A stretch of DNA of 64,000 nt, from assembly GCA_025357835.1 (NCBI GenBank), contig JANYLM010000130.1:78438-142437 (forward strand). The letters are read 5' to 3'. The translations under genes and the position numbers were made by a program. Of the stretch, positions 36,444 through 43,841 are shown in pieces. The stretch is from Gammaproteobacteria bacterium. GTDB lineage: Bacteria > Pseudomonadota > Gammaproteobacteria > Steroidobacterales > Steroidobacteraceae. Each line of letters begins with the position of its first letter. The first letter of the stretch is position 1. The notes under the pieces were generated by a model. The model did no database searches and had not been told where the DNA came from. It was given only the letters and a program-made list of their open reading frames with translations.

Positions 36444-37325
36444 ATGAACCGAATATTCCTTTTCGTGATCCTTGTCGGGCTGGCGACGACCTGCCGTGCG
36501 CAGGCGGTAGGCGGCATTGCGGAAGTCGCGATCGTCGACCGAGATAGCGGGGCCGTACTGAGCCCGCATTTCTACCGCGGCGAGTACTGGGTGGCCGGAA
36601 GGCCGGGGGCCCGCTACGCAATCGAGATTCGCAACCGCCTGGGCGAGCGGTTACTGGCCGTGACATCGGTAGATGGCGTTAACGTTGTCTCGGGGGCGAC
36701 CGCGGGTTGGGATCAAACCGGCTATGTGTTCAGCCCCGGCGAGCGCTACCAAATCACGGGTTGGCGGAAGACCGACGCGGAAGTGGCCGCGTTCACGTTC
36801 ACCGATTCGCCCAATTCCTATGCGGAACGCACGGGTCGGCCGGCGAATGTCGGTGTGATCGGCGTGGCGATCTTTCGCGAGCGTCGAGCGCAACCCCTGT
36901 ACGCGCCGATGATCGGACAATCGTCGGGTCAGCCGGAAGCGCCTCGCGCAGTCGACTCCGACTCGGCTCTGCCGAATGAATCGATGGCGAAAGCGCCGGC
37001 GGCGAGGGCGGCAAACTCGGCGGCAGCGGCTGAGGCTAAGGTATCGCCTGCGACGCCGACGGCGGTGACATCGTCCATGCTGCGCGCACCCGTGCCTTCG
37101 CCAAAACTGGGCACGGGCCACGGCGAGCGCGAATATTCGTACGTCAACCGCACTGAGTTCTCGCGGCTGCAGGCGCAACCCAACGAAGTCATACGGGTTC
37201 GCTATGACAGCCTCGACAATTTGGTCGCCATGGGCATTATCAGGCGACCGCGGCCGGGGGCGCCGACCGTCAACCCGTTCCCGGTATCGCCCGAGGAGCA
37301 GTACGCGCCGGATCCCCCGGGATAA
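36444..37325 (+). CDS. secreted hypothetical protein upstream of an ECF sigma factor
   Basis: A 293-residue exported protein: ATG with GGAG six bases before it and a signal peptide ending CRAQA. The globular part (residues about 22-150) has GARYAIEIRNRLGERLLAVTS and SYAERTGRPANVGVIGVAIF, which I have the impression of seeing in conserved hypothetical proteins next to sigma factor genes. A long Ala/Pro-rich linker follows, then a C-terminal tail ending DPPG. Thirty bases separate it from the sigma gene, so it may be the envelope sensor or target of that regulon. Family function unknown. Confidence 0.75.
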   Translation: MNRIFLFVILVGLATTCRAQAVGGIAEVAIVDRDSGAVLSPHFYRGEYWVAGRPGARYAIEIRNRLGERLLAVTSVDGVNVVSGATAGWDQTGYVFSPGERYQITGWRKTDAEVAAFTFTDSPNSYAERTGRPANVGVIGVAIFRERRAQPLYAPMIGQSSGQPEAPRAVDSDSALPNESMAKAPAARAANSAAAAEAKVSPATPTAVTSSMLRAPVPSPKLGTGHGEREYSYVNRTEFSRLQAQPNEVIRVRYDSLDNLVAMGIIRRPRPGAPTVNPFPVSPEEQYAPDPPG

Positions 37326-37354
37326 AGCGCCGAGTAGCTGCCATACTGCGTCGA

Positions 37355-37927
37355 ATGACGGTCACGGACGAGAGTGACGAGAGCTTGATGGAGCGCTATG
37401 GCCGCGGCGACGCCGCGGCCTTCGAGCTGCTGTATCGGCGCCATGAAATGCGCATTTGGCGCTACCTCGAACGCAATGTGGGCAACCGGGCGACCGCGGA
37501 CGAATTGATGCAGGAGGTATGGTTCGCTGTCGCTCGGGACGCTGCGCGCTACCAGCCGTCGGCGCGATTCACGACCTGGCTGTTCACCATCGCCCACAAT
37601 CGGATGATCGACTCGATACGAACCAGCCGGCGACTAACGAGCTTGGAGACGCTGGGATACGAGGCGGAACTCGTGGTCGAGCAACTCACGGCCGATCCGG
37701 GCGCCGGGCCCCTGGCGGCGACCGTGGCGCGGGATGAAGCGCAAGCGCTGATTCAAGCCATCGATAAATTGCCCGGCGAACAGCGCGAAGCGTTTCTGTT
37801 GCAAGTCGAAGGGGACTTGAGCGTCGAGGAGATTGCAGCGATTACCGATAGCAGCTTTGAGACGACCAAAAGCCGTCTGCGCTATGCGCGCACCAAGTTG
37901 CGCGAGCTGCTGAAGGACCACCTATGA
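37355..37927 (+). CDS. ECF-type RNA polymerase sigma factor
   Basis: A 190-residue sigma-70 family protein of ECF size. Region 2 is at residues about 20-90 (FELLYRRHEMRIWRYLERN, then ADELMQEVWFAV and FTTWLFTIAHNRMIDSIR). Region 4 is at about 130-185 (LPGEQREAFLLQVEGDLSVE, then EIAAITDSSFETTKSRLRYA). Its stop overlaps the ankyrin gene start as ATGA, a common arrangement for a sigma factor and its anti-sigma. Confidence 0.93.
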   Translation: MTVTDESDESLMERYGRGDAAAFELLYRRHEMRIWRYLERNVGNRATADELMQEVWFAVARDAARYQPSARFTTWLFTIAHNRMIDSIRTSRRLTSLETLGYEAELVVEQLTADPGAGPLAATVARDEAQALIQAIDKLPGEQREAFLLQVEGDLSVEEIAAITDSSFETTKSRLRYARTKLRELLKDHL

Positions 37928-38880
37928 ACGAAGTGCCGCCGAAGCAGGACCCACCCGAGGACGTCGATGCCCACTATCGGCGCGCGTCGGCTCTCGATGC
38001 TAGTCGGCCGAGCGAGTCGGTGCGGCAAGCGGTGCTTGGCTATGCCGCGCGGCTGGCCAAGCACCGCTTGTCGGAAAAAGGCGCTGCGAAGCTCGCGTCC
38101 AGGCAAGCGGTGAATCAAACTTGGCGTCGGCCGGCGATTATCGGCATCTTCGCCGCGGCGGCGCTTGCCGGGTTGCTAATTACGCCGCGTTTTTTCGTGC
38201 CTAGCGCCCCCCCGACTGCGACGTCGTTACCGGCACAGGTTTCTCCGCTAAAGACGGCCGCGCCCCCGGCGCCCCCGGCGCCGCAGGCAGAGCTTACAGA
38301 GCCGTTGCCGGAGACGATGGCTGATGGACCGCCGCCTTCTGCGCTATCGGCGGACACGCGGGGCCAGTCCGAGCTTCGCTCTTCTCCCCGCGACGCCGCA
38401 CCCATCGTGAAATCACCTGCAGAATTCGCCGCGAGCAACGCGCCGGCCGAGACGCGCAGCGCGGACGAGGTGCGCAATAGTGCCGCGCCAATTGCCAATT
38501 CGCCTGCGGAAATCGCCGCGAAGAACGCGCCAGCTAAGGCGCAGAGCGCGGCCGGCGCGCGCAGTGCCGCCACCGTTGCGCCGGCGGCGCAGTTGACCGA
38601 CCCGGCCGCGGCGTTGCGGCATGCAGCCGAAACTGGCGACATCCCGCAACTGCAAATGTTGCTTGGCAAGCCGCACTACATCGATGTGCGCGACGACAGC
38701 GGCCGTACGGCTTTGATGCTGGCAACTCTGCATGGCCAGATTCGCGCGGCCGATTTGCTACTGGCACAGGGTGCCGATCCAAATGCAGTCGACGGGCAGG
38801 GTACTACGCCTCTTCAGGCGGCAGTCGCAGGACATCAGCATGCAATCGCCGCGGCCCTGCGAAGCGCAGGCGCTCGATAG
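37924..38880 (+). CDS. single-pass membrane protein with periplasmic-side ankyrin repeats (possible anti-sigma)
   Basis: A 318-residue protein. Residues 1-62 are a hydrophilic helical region that could bind the sigma factor. A single membrane helix follows at about 65-85 (PAIIGIFAAAALAGLLI). A long Ala/Pro-rich linker with an internal near-repeat (SPAEFAASNAPAETRSADEV and SPAEIAAKNAPAKAQSA) leads to three ankyrin repeats at about 225-318 (ALRHAAETGDIPQLQMLLG, GRTALMLATLHGQ, GTTPLQAAVAGH). Coupled translation with the sigma gene and the topology suggest an anti-sigma role with an ankyrin sensory part. No classical ASD/zinc anti-sigma motif is present, so this is inference. Confidence 0.8.
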   Translation: MNEVPPKQDPPEDVDAHYRRASALDASRPSESVRQAVLGYAARLAKHRLSEKGAAKLASRQAVNQTWRRPAIIGIFAAAALAGLLITPRFFVPSAPPTATSLPAQVSPLKTAAPPAPPAPQAELTEPLPETMADGPPPSALSADTRGQSELRSSPRDAAPIVKSPAEFAASNAPAETRSADEVRNSAAPIANSPAEIAAKNAPAKAQSAAGARSAATVAPAAQLTDPAAALRHAAETGDIPQLQMLLGKPHYIDVRDDSGRTALMLATLHGQIRAADLLLAQGADPNAVDGQGTTPLQAAVAGHQHAIAAALRSAGAR

Positions 38881-38927
38881 TACGACGGCGCTGACCCCTT
38901 CATCTGAGGTGCCGCGACGGTCGATGG

Positions 38928-40211
38928 CTAGGTTCTCTTGATGACCCACTCTGGGTGGTATGACGTGATGCGATCCACCTCGGCTCGTGGGACCCCCGCG
39001 CGGCGCGCGAATTCGGGCCAGCGTGCCACGACGCTTGCGACACGATCGAGCAAGTCGCTGGGCTTGCGAACGTCGAAGGCATCGGCAAGCGCAATGAGGT
39101 CTGCAGCAGTGATTCCCCAAGCTTTTCCGCCGACCAGCATTTGATGTTGACGCGTCCACTTTCCCGCAGCGGGATTGTGCGAAAAACAAGTGTCATACGC
39201 CGGGGCGATGTCCCATCGTCCGGAGCGGTCAAGCATGAATGCGAAATTCTTGGTGTGATCGTCGCAATTGACGGCGGCAACATTGAACGCGCAGCGCAGC
39301 CATGCTTGCTCCAGTGCAGGTGCATCCAGATTCAAGTCGAGCACGGCACGTAGGTATTGCTCGTAGCCGTGCACGTAGGGCGTATTGAAATCCAGGTGCT
39401 TCAGGCCGCACAGAGTTTGAACATGCACTTTCGCATTGCCGCGACGGTCGAAGCGCTTCGTCATGAAATGCGCGCGACCGCCTTCTTCCAGCAGGCGGCA
39501 CTCGCTCATCTCGATTCCCGCCTCGGTCGCCATGAGGTAGTGCGCATATTCGATGCGGCCGAAGCCGGCCGAGCTATGCAATACGCCGTCGGCGCCGACA
39601 TCGAATTTCAGAAGCCAGTGCTCATACCCTGGAGGTAAGTCGAATTGTCCCGAGACAACCTCATTGGTTTGCGGATTCCAGCCGATTACGGCTTTGGCGC
39701 GCGCGCCGCCGGCCGAACTGCCGATGTCGAGAATTTCCTGGGCGATTTTGCCGAGTTCGCCGCGCAAGGCGCGGCGTGCGTCCTCGACGAGATGTGCCAT
39801 GTCAAGGGGCGTAATCGCGGCCGGGCTTCGGGTCTCGGTGACGGCCGGCTCAAATTCAAGCGCGCCCATGGCGCGACGGCCGACGTAAACGAGGCGCTGC
39901 AGAGTTGTGATCTCTGTCATCGGGGTGCCGTGACGGGCTAGGTATTCATCGATTAGCGAATTGCCGAATTTATCCGGGAGGGAGTCAGCCAAGAGGCCGG
40001 GCAGGCCGTGATAGGTGTCCTGTGCCAATCCGGGAAAACTGAACCGCCGCTTGCCCTCCAGTTGCATGCGTAGCGGCGACAGCTCCAAGCCGCTAGCGGC
40101 GAAGGCCGGCGCGTATTGGAACTCATAGAACCCCGGTTTCCCTTGCAGAGCGGCCACAGCTCCCGCCGAGCGCTCCCAAATGCGCACTTCGACTACTTTG
40201 AGATCAGCCAT
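38928..40211 (-). CDS. hipA: HipA toxin kinase
   Basis: From the ATG at 40211 the protein is 427 residues, the expected HipA size. The N-terminal subdomain is recognisable (EVRIWERSAGAVAAL; FSFPGLAQDTYHGLPGLLAD). SSAGGARAKAVIGW is the ATP-loop region, FMTKRFDRRGNAKVH follows, and NCDDHTKNFAFM holds the catalytic Asp, with PAYDTCF as the metal-binding Asp. HipA phosphorylates glutamyl-tRNA synthetase or similar targets and induces dormancy; HipB neutralises it. The start overlaps the hipB stop by eight bases. Confidence 0.93.
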   Translation of the reverse strand: MADLKVVEVRIWERSAGAVAALQGKPGFYEFQYAPAFAASGLELSPLRMQLEGKRRFSFPGLAQDTYHGLPGLLADSLPDKFGNSLIDEYLARHGTPMTEITTLQRLVYVGRRAMGALEFEPAVTETRSPAAITPLDMAHLVEDARRALRGELGKIAQEILDIGSSAGGARAKAVIGWNPQTNEVVSGQFDLPPGYEHWLLKFDVGADGVLHSSAGFGRIEYAHYLMATEAGIEMSECRLLEEGGRAHFMTKRFDRRGNAKVHVQTLCGLKHLDFNTPYVHGYEQYLRAVLDLNLDAPALEQAWLRCAFNVAAVNCDDHTKNFAFMLDRSGRWDIAPAYDTCFSHNPAAGKWTRQHQMLVGGKAWGITAADLIALADAFDVRKPSDLLDRVASVVARWPEFARRAGVPRAEVDRITSYHPEWVIKRT

Positions 40212-40557
40212 GCTCGATGTTCGGCCTTGCCTGAGCGGTGCCGGCACGGGGCGCTCGTTTGCGTTGAGTTCGCTTTTGCTCAGCGGCCAGTAGCGCAAGG
40301 GGTCCCGGGGCATCGGGCGCCGGAACGAGGGTCTCCAATCCGTCCAACAAATTCAGGGCACGCAGCAGGGCCACGAGATTGCGCAAAGTGATCGCCCCGG
40401 TCTTTTCGAATCGTTTGAGCGGCGTTAATCCAATGCCGCTCTTGCGCGCCAGATCCACCTGCGATAGGGCCGCGCCTTCGGGTGAAATTCGCCATTCCCG
40501 CATGGCGTGGGCCAGGCGCTCGGCGATCTCTGTATTGGTGAGATTATTGAAAGACAT
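40204..40557 (-). CDS. hipB: HipB antitoxin, XRE-family repressor
   Basis: A 117-residue protein with a Cro/C1-type HTH at residues about 10-70 (SQVDLARKSGIGLTPLKRFE) and a basic, disordered tail (EQKRTQRKRAPRAG). It comes first in the operon, as normal for hipBA, and its C terminus overlaps hipA. HipB should bind the AT-rich repeats upstream of its own start and repress the pair with HipA as corepressor. Length is somewhat above the 70-90 residues of the E. coli protein because of the tail. Confidence 0.88.
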   Translation of the reverse strand: MSFNNLTNTEIAERLAHAMREWRISPEGAALSQVDLARKSGIGLTPLKRFEKTGAITLRNLVALLRALNLLDGLETLVPAPDAPGPLALLAAEQKRTQRKRAPRAGTAQARPNIEHG

Positions 40558-40700
40558 GGCCTAATTTTAGCTCATTAGTGCTAATTATGGCAAATAATCT
40601 TTTAATTTTAGGCTATATTCTGATTTATCTCGAATATAGTTTAATGTTAGACTATTATGTCGTTTGCTGGGCTAAATAGTCTATTGTTAGACTATATAGG
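40558..40700 (-). promoter_or_regulatory. hipBA promoter with four phased TTAG-type operator repeats
   Basis: This is strikingly AT-rich against its surroundings. Copies of (T/G)TTAG-N-CTAT-like sequence start at 40566, 40607, 40646 and 40686, that is at 41, 39 and 40-base steps, about four helical turns. The last lies in a perfect palindrome, TAGTCTA-ttgt-TAGACTA (40677-40694), and the third in an imperfect one. I infer cooperative HipB binding sites; the exact promoter elements are hidden in the AT-rich sequence. Confidence 0.6.
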
Positions 40701-40757
40701 GTTGGAGCAGCGCTCAAGCTGCAATCGACATCACGATTCTGTAGATGCGGCCGCGGG

Positions 40758-42227
40758 TTACGGGCGGGGACGAACCGGCTTTGCGTGAAACTTTATAGCT
40801 CCGTCATTGACCGATCCCCATCCATGCGCGGCGAGGTCCTTGAGATAGTTCTGTTTGACTCGCCACGGGGCTCTCTGCCCTTGCTTTGGAAGCACGGCAT
40901 CGGCACGACGCACGTAGCCGGAACTGAAATCCAGCCAGGGCTCGGGCTCAATCGATTCCCCCTGAATAGGGGTGCAGACGACCCACCTTTTGCGGCCCAT
41001 ATAGTTGAGCAATCGGCACACGTAACGAGCGGACAGATCGCATCGCAGAGTCCACGAGGCATTCGTGTAGCCAAAGGCAAACGCTAGATTGGGGATGCCG
41101 CTGAGCATCGCCCCCCTATACACCAGTTTCTCGTCGAGTCTGACGGGTTCATCATCGACTCGAATATCGATGCCGCCCATCAGCTTCATGACAAGGCCTG
41201 TCGCCGACACAATGATTTCGGCCGGGATAGTCGCGCCTGAGCGCAAACGAATGCCGTCTTCAACGAACGTTTCAATTGTGTCGGTAACGATCTCCACTCG
41301 TCCGGAACGAATGGCGGCGAACAGGTCGCCGTCGGGTACCAGACATATGCGTTGATCCCAGGGGTTATAGCGCGGCGTGAAGTGGCGGTCGACGTCATAT
41401 CCGGCAGCGAGTTGTTGCCTGACACCACCGATAATCAACCGCTTGATCGTCTCTGGTCTGCTGCGCGCAAGATGAAACATCATTATGCCGTGCGCCACGT
41501 TCTTCCATTTTATGAGCTTTGCCGCGAGACCTCTGGGCAGATGCCGATAAAGCCAAATGGCTTTGGTATCTTTGGCCGCCCGCGAAACCACGTACGTGGG
41601 AGATCGCTGCAGCATCGTGACCTGTGCGGCATCCCTGGCAAGTGCCGGAACGAGCGTAACCGCGGTCGCGCCACTGCCGATGACCACAATTTTCTTGCCT
41701 GCATAGTCGAGCTTCTCGGGCCATGCCTGCGGATGTAGGATTTGACCCTTGAACCGCTCCATCCCCGGAAATTCGGGGCTGAAACCGCCACCGTAGTCAA
41801 AGTAGCCACTGCACATGTAGAGAAATTGGCACCCCAGTCGCACGGTTTTCCCATTCACTTGCGCGTCAACGGTCCAGCGCGCGTCAGTTGAGGACCAAGA
41901 AGCCCGCGTCACCCGATGCCCCACTCTAATCTTACGATCGATTCCAAAATGCGCTGCAGTGTCACGGATGTAATCGCGGATCGCAGGCCCGTCGGCGATT
42001 GCCTCTTCGGCGTGCCATGGCCGGAAAGGAAATCCGAGGGTGTGCATGTCTGAATCGGACCGCACGCCCGGATACCGAAACAGATCCCAGGTACCGCCGA
42101 TGGCGTCGCGCTCCTCGAGGATGGCGTAGCTCTTGCCGGGACAAGCGGTCTGCAAATTATACGCGGCGTCGATACCCGACAAGCCTGCGCCGATTATCAA
42201 TATGTCGAAATGCTCGTGCGATTCCAT
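40758..42227 (-). CDS. Baeyer-Villiger-type flavin monooxygenase
   Basis: A 489-residue flavoprotein with two Rossmann motifs, GAGLSGIDAAY at residues 13-23 and GSGATAVTL near 184. The Baeyer-Villiger fingerprint F-x-G-x-x-x-H-x-x-x-W-P appears at 159-170 as FKGQILHPQAWP. Such enzymes use FAD, NADPH and O2 to turn ketones into esters or lactones. It stands alone on the minus strand downstream of the AraC regulator and opposite a quinoprotein/TonB gene run, so it may take the ketone produced by that pathway. It is a little short at the C terminus compared with cyclohexanone monooxygenases (about 540). Confidence 0.92.
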   Translation of the reverse strand: MESHEHFDILIIGAGLSGIDAAYNLQTACPGKSYAILEERDAIGGTWDLFRYPGVRSDSDMHTLGFPFRPWHAEEAIADGPAIRDYIRDTAAHFGIDRKIRVGHRVTRASWSSTDARWTVDAQVNGKTVRLGCQFLYMCSGYFDYGGGFSPEFPGMERFKGQILHPQAWPEKLDYAGKKIVVIGSGATAVTLVPALARDAAQVTMLQRSPTYVVSRAAKDTKAIWLYRHLPRGLAAKLIKWKNVAHGIMMFHLARSRPETIKRLIIGGVRQQLAAGYDVDRHFTPRYNPWDQRICLVPDGDLFAAIRSGRVEIVTDTIETFVEDGIRLRSGATIPAEIIVSATGLVMKLMGGIDIRVDDEPVRLDEKLVYRGAMLSGIPNLAFAFGYTNASWTLRCDLSARYVCRLLNYMGRKRWVVCTPIQGESIEPEPWLDFSSGYVRRADAVLPKQGQRAPWRVKQNYLKDLAAHGWGSVNDGAIKFHAKPVRPRP

Positions 42228-42449
42228 GTTTGGTGCGTATCGTCAGATGAGCAGGTCCGGTGATCTCGGCCAACACGGCCAATGGGCGGCCCAAACGTCG
42301 ATCCGGCGTTTCGCGCCGATCCGATCTTATGGACTTCGCGATGAAGTGCGCTGCTGAGGACGACAACCTATTGACCGGCGGCGACAATCGCCCTGTCCTA
42401 CATTCGCCGCTGGTAATAACCTAAGGTCGCGTTGCAAGACCGATTCAGG

Positions 42450-43535
42450 TTAGAACGACTCGTCTTGTGATCGTCCCTCGACGGACACCGTCGCCAAGCG
42501 CCGGTGTGAACGCAGGGTTCGCGAGCTTGTTCCATCCCGCCATTCCGACGGGGACATACCGGTCCAGCGGCGAAATGCGCGCGTGAAGCTGCTGCTGCAG
42601 GAAAATCCGAGAAAATGAGTAATTTCATTGACGCTGTGTTTTGGCGCGCTCAGGTAGGCAAGTGCCAGCGAATGTCGCGTCTCGTCCAATATCTCCTTGA
42701 ACGTGGTGCCGCAATCGACGAGCTTGCGCTGCAATGTGCGAGTAGTCATGCTCAGGACTTCGGCCACTTCCTTCTGAGACGGTTCCCTATTAGGCAGCCG
42801 CAGCGTCACGACTTCGCGTACGCGCGCCTCTATATTGTAGCGTTCGATCCGCGCAAGATACTGAGTCGAGATGGTGTCGCTCTGCCGGGCGAGTTCGGGA
42901 TTGCCGGTGTCAAGACGACGCTCGATGCTCTCGCTGTCGAATATCAGGCGGTTTTGCTCGGCGCCGAATCGTAAGGGAGTGCGCCAAAGCCGCTCAAAGT
43001 CATCGATGATTGCCGGTCGCGGCCGCCGCAACTCCACCGATACGGGGGAGAACTCCCGTCCGATCAACCAGCGGCACAGCTGAATGTACATGCCCACCAA
43101 GGCATCGACAGACTCGACGGGAACGCCTATCACGGGCAGTAGGATGAAGTGATACTCGTCTCCGCACCGAAAAAACTCATACCCCACCGCGTCGCTGACC
43201 ACATGCGAAAAACGCTGCACTCGTTCAAAGGCCTCTTTCAGGCTGGAACTTGCACTAAGACCGTAGCCCAACGCATGAAACATGGTGTGCTTGTATTGTT
43301 TGGTCACTTTGAGGCCGAATGCCGGATCCCCGGTGGCCTCCACAGCAAGGCGCCACAAGCGTTCGATCTTGACCAACGGACATCGGGCATCGGGGCCTTC
43401 CAATTCTTTCAAGTCGAATCCGGCCTCGGTAAGCAGAGCCGCGCCATCACAGCCCGCAGCGTCGAGCGCCCGGCCGATGGCCTTGACGCAAGAACCTAAG
43501 ATTGAATTTTGCCGCGTAGCAGTATATGCCCGCAT
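42450..43535 (-). CDS. AraC-family transcriptional regulator (OruR/arabinose-binding type)
   Basis: A 361-residue regulator. The N-terminal two thirds (residues about 20-210) form the Arabinose_bd effector domain (LYQ-like KIERLWRLAVEATGDPAFGL, HTMFHALGYGLSASSSLKEA). The C-terminal AraC HTH is at about 255-340 (EVLSMTTRTLQRKLVDCGTT and ITHFLGFSCSSSFTRAFRRW). It lies between the monooxygenase gene (222 bases downstream, same strand) and the divergent TonB receptor gene, so it is the natural activator of both. Effector unknown. Confidence 0.92.
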   Translation of the reverse strand: MRAYTATRQNSILGSCVKAIGRALDAAGCDGAALLTEAGFDLKELEGPDARCPLVKIERLWRLAVEATGDPAFGLKVTKQYKHTMFHALGYGLSASSSLKEAFERVQRFSHVVSDAVGYEFFRCGDEYHFILLPVIGVPVESVDALVGMYIQLCRWLIGREFSPVSVELRRPRPAIIDDFERLWRTPLRFGAEQNRLIFDSESIERRLDTGNPELARQSDTISTQYLARIERYNIEARVREVVTLRLPNREPSQKEVAEVLSMTTRTLQRKLVDCGTTFKEILDETRHSLALAYLSAPKHSVNEITHFLGFSCSSSFTRAFRRWTGMSPSEWRDGTSSRTLRSHRRLATVSVEGRSQDESF

Positions 43536-43841
43536 GGCGCAACGACCTCCCGCCTGAGCCCGCCAATTGTTGCTTTCAAGCTTACCCCCAAATACGCCAG
43601 GGCGTCGATCATGACTCCTGCCCCGGGGGGGGGCTGCCGCTCATCCCAGCACCCATTTTATGTCGTTTGATGTCAAAACGTTGTCGTCTACGGTGCCGCA
43701 CCACTGTCCGTATCTCGTATTTTACACTGCAGGTACGACTGTGGTGGAAAGACATCAGTCGAAAAAAATAGCCGATCAATTCGGTGCTTGGTTTGGGTCT
43801 TTATAAAAACGGCGTGCGGGATCGCTGCGGGGAGATAGCTG
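43536..43841. other. divergent promoter region between AraC regulator and TonB receptor
   Basis: About 300 bases without a gene. It is relatively AT-rich towards the receptor and has a run of nine G at about 43625. It should hold the AraC-controlled promoters; I could not identify the direct repeats such a regulator would bind. Confidence 0.5.
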
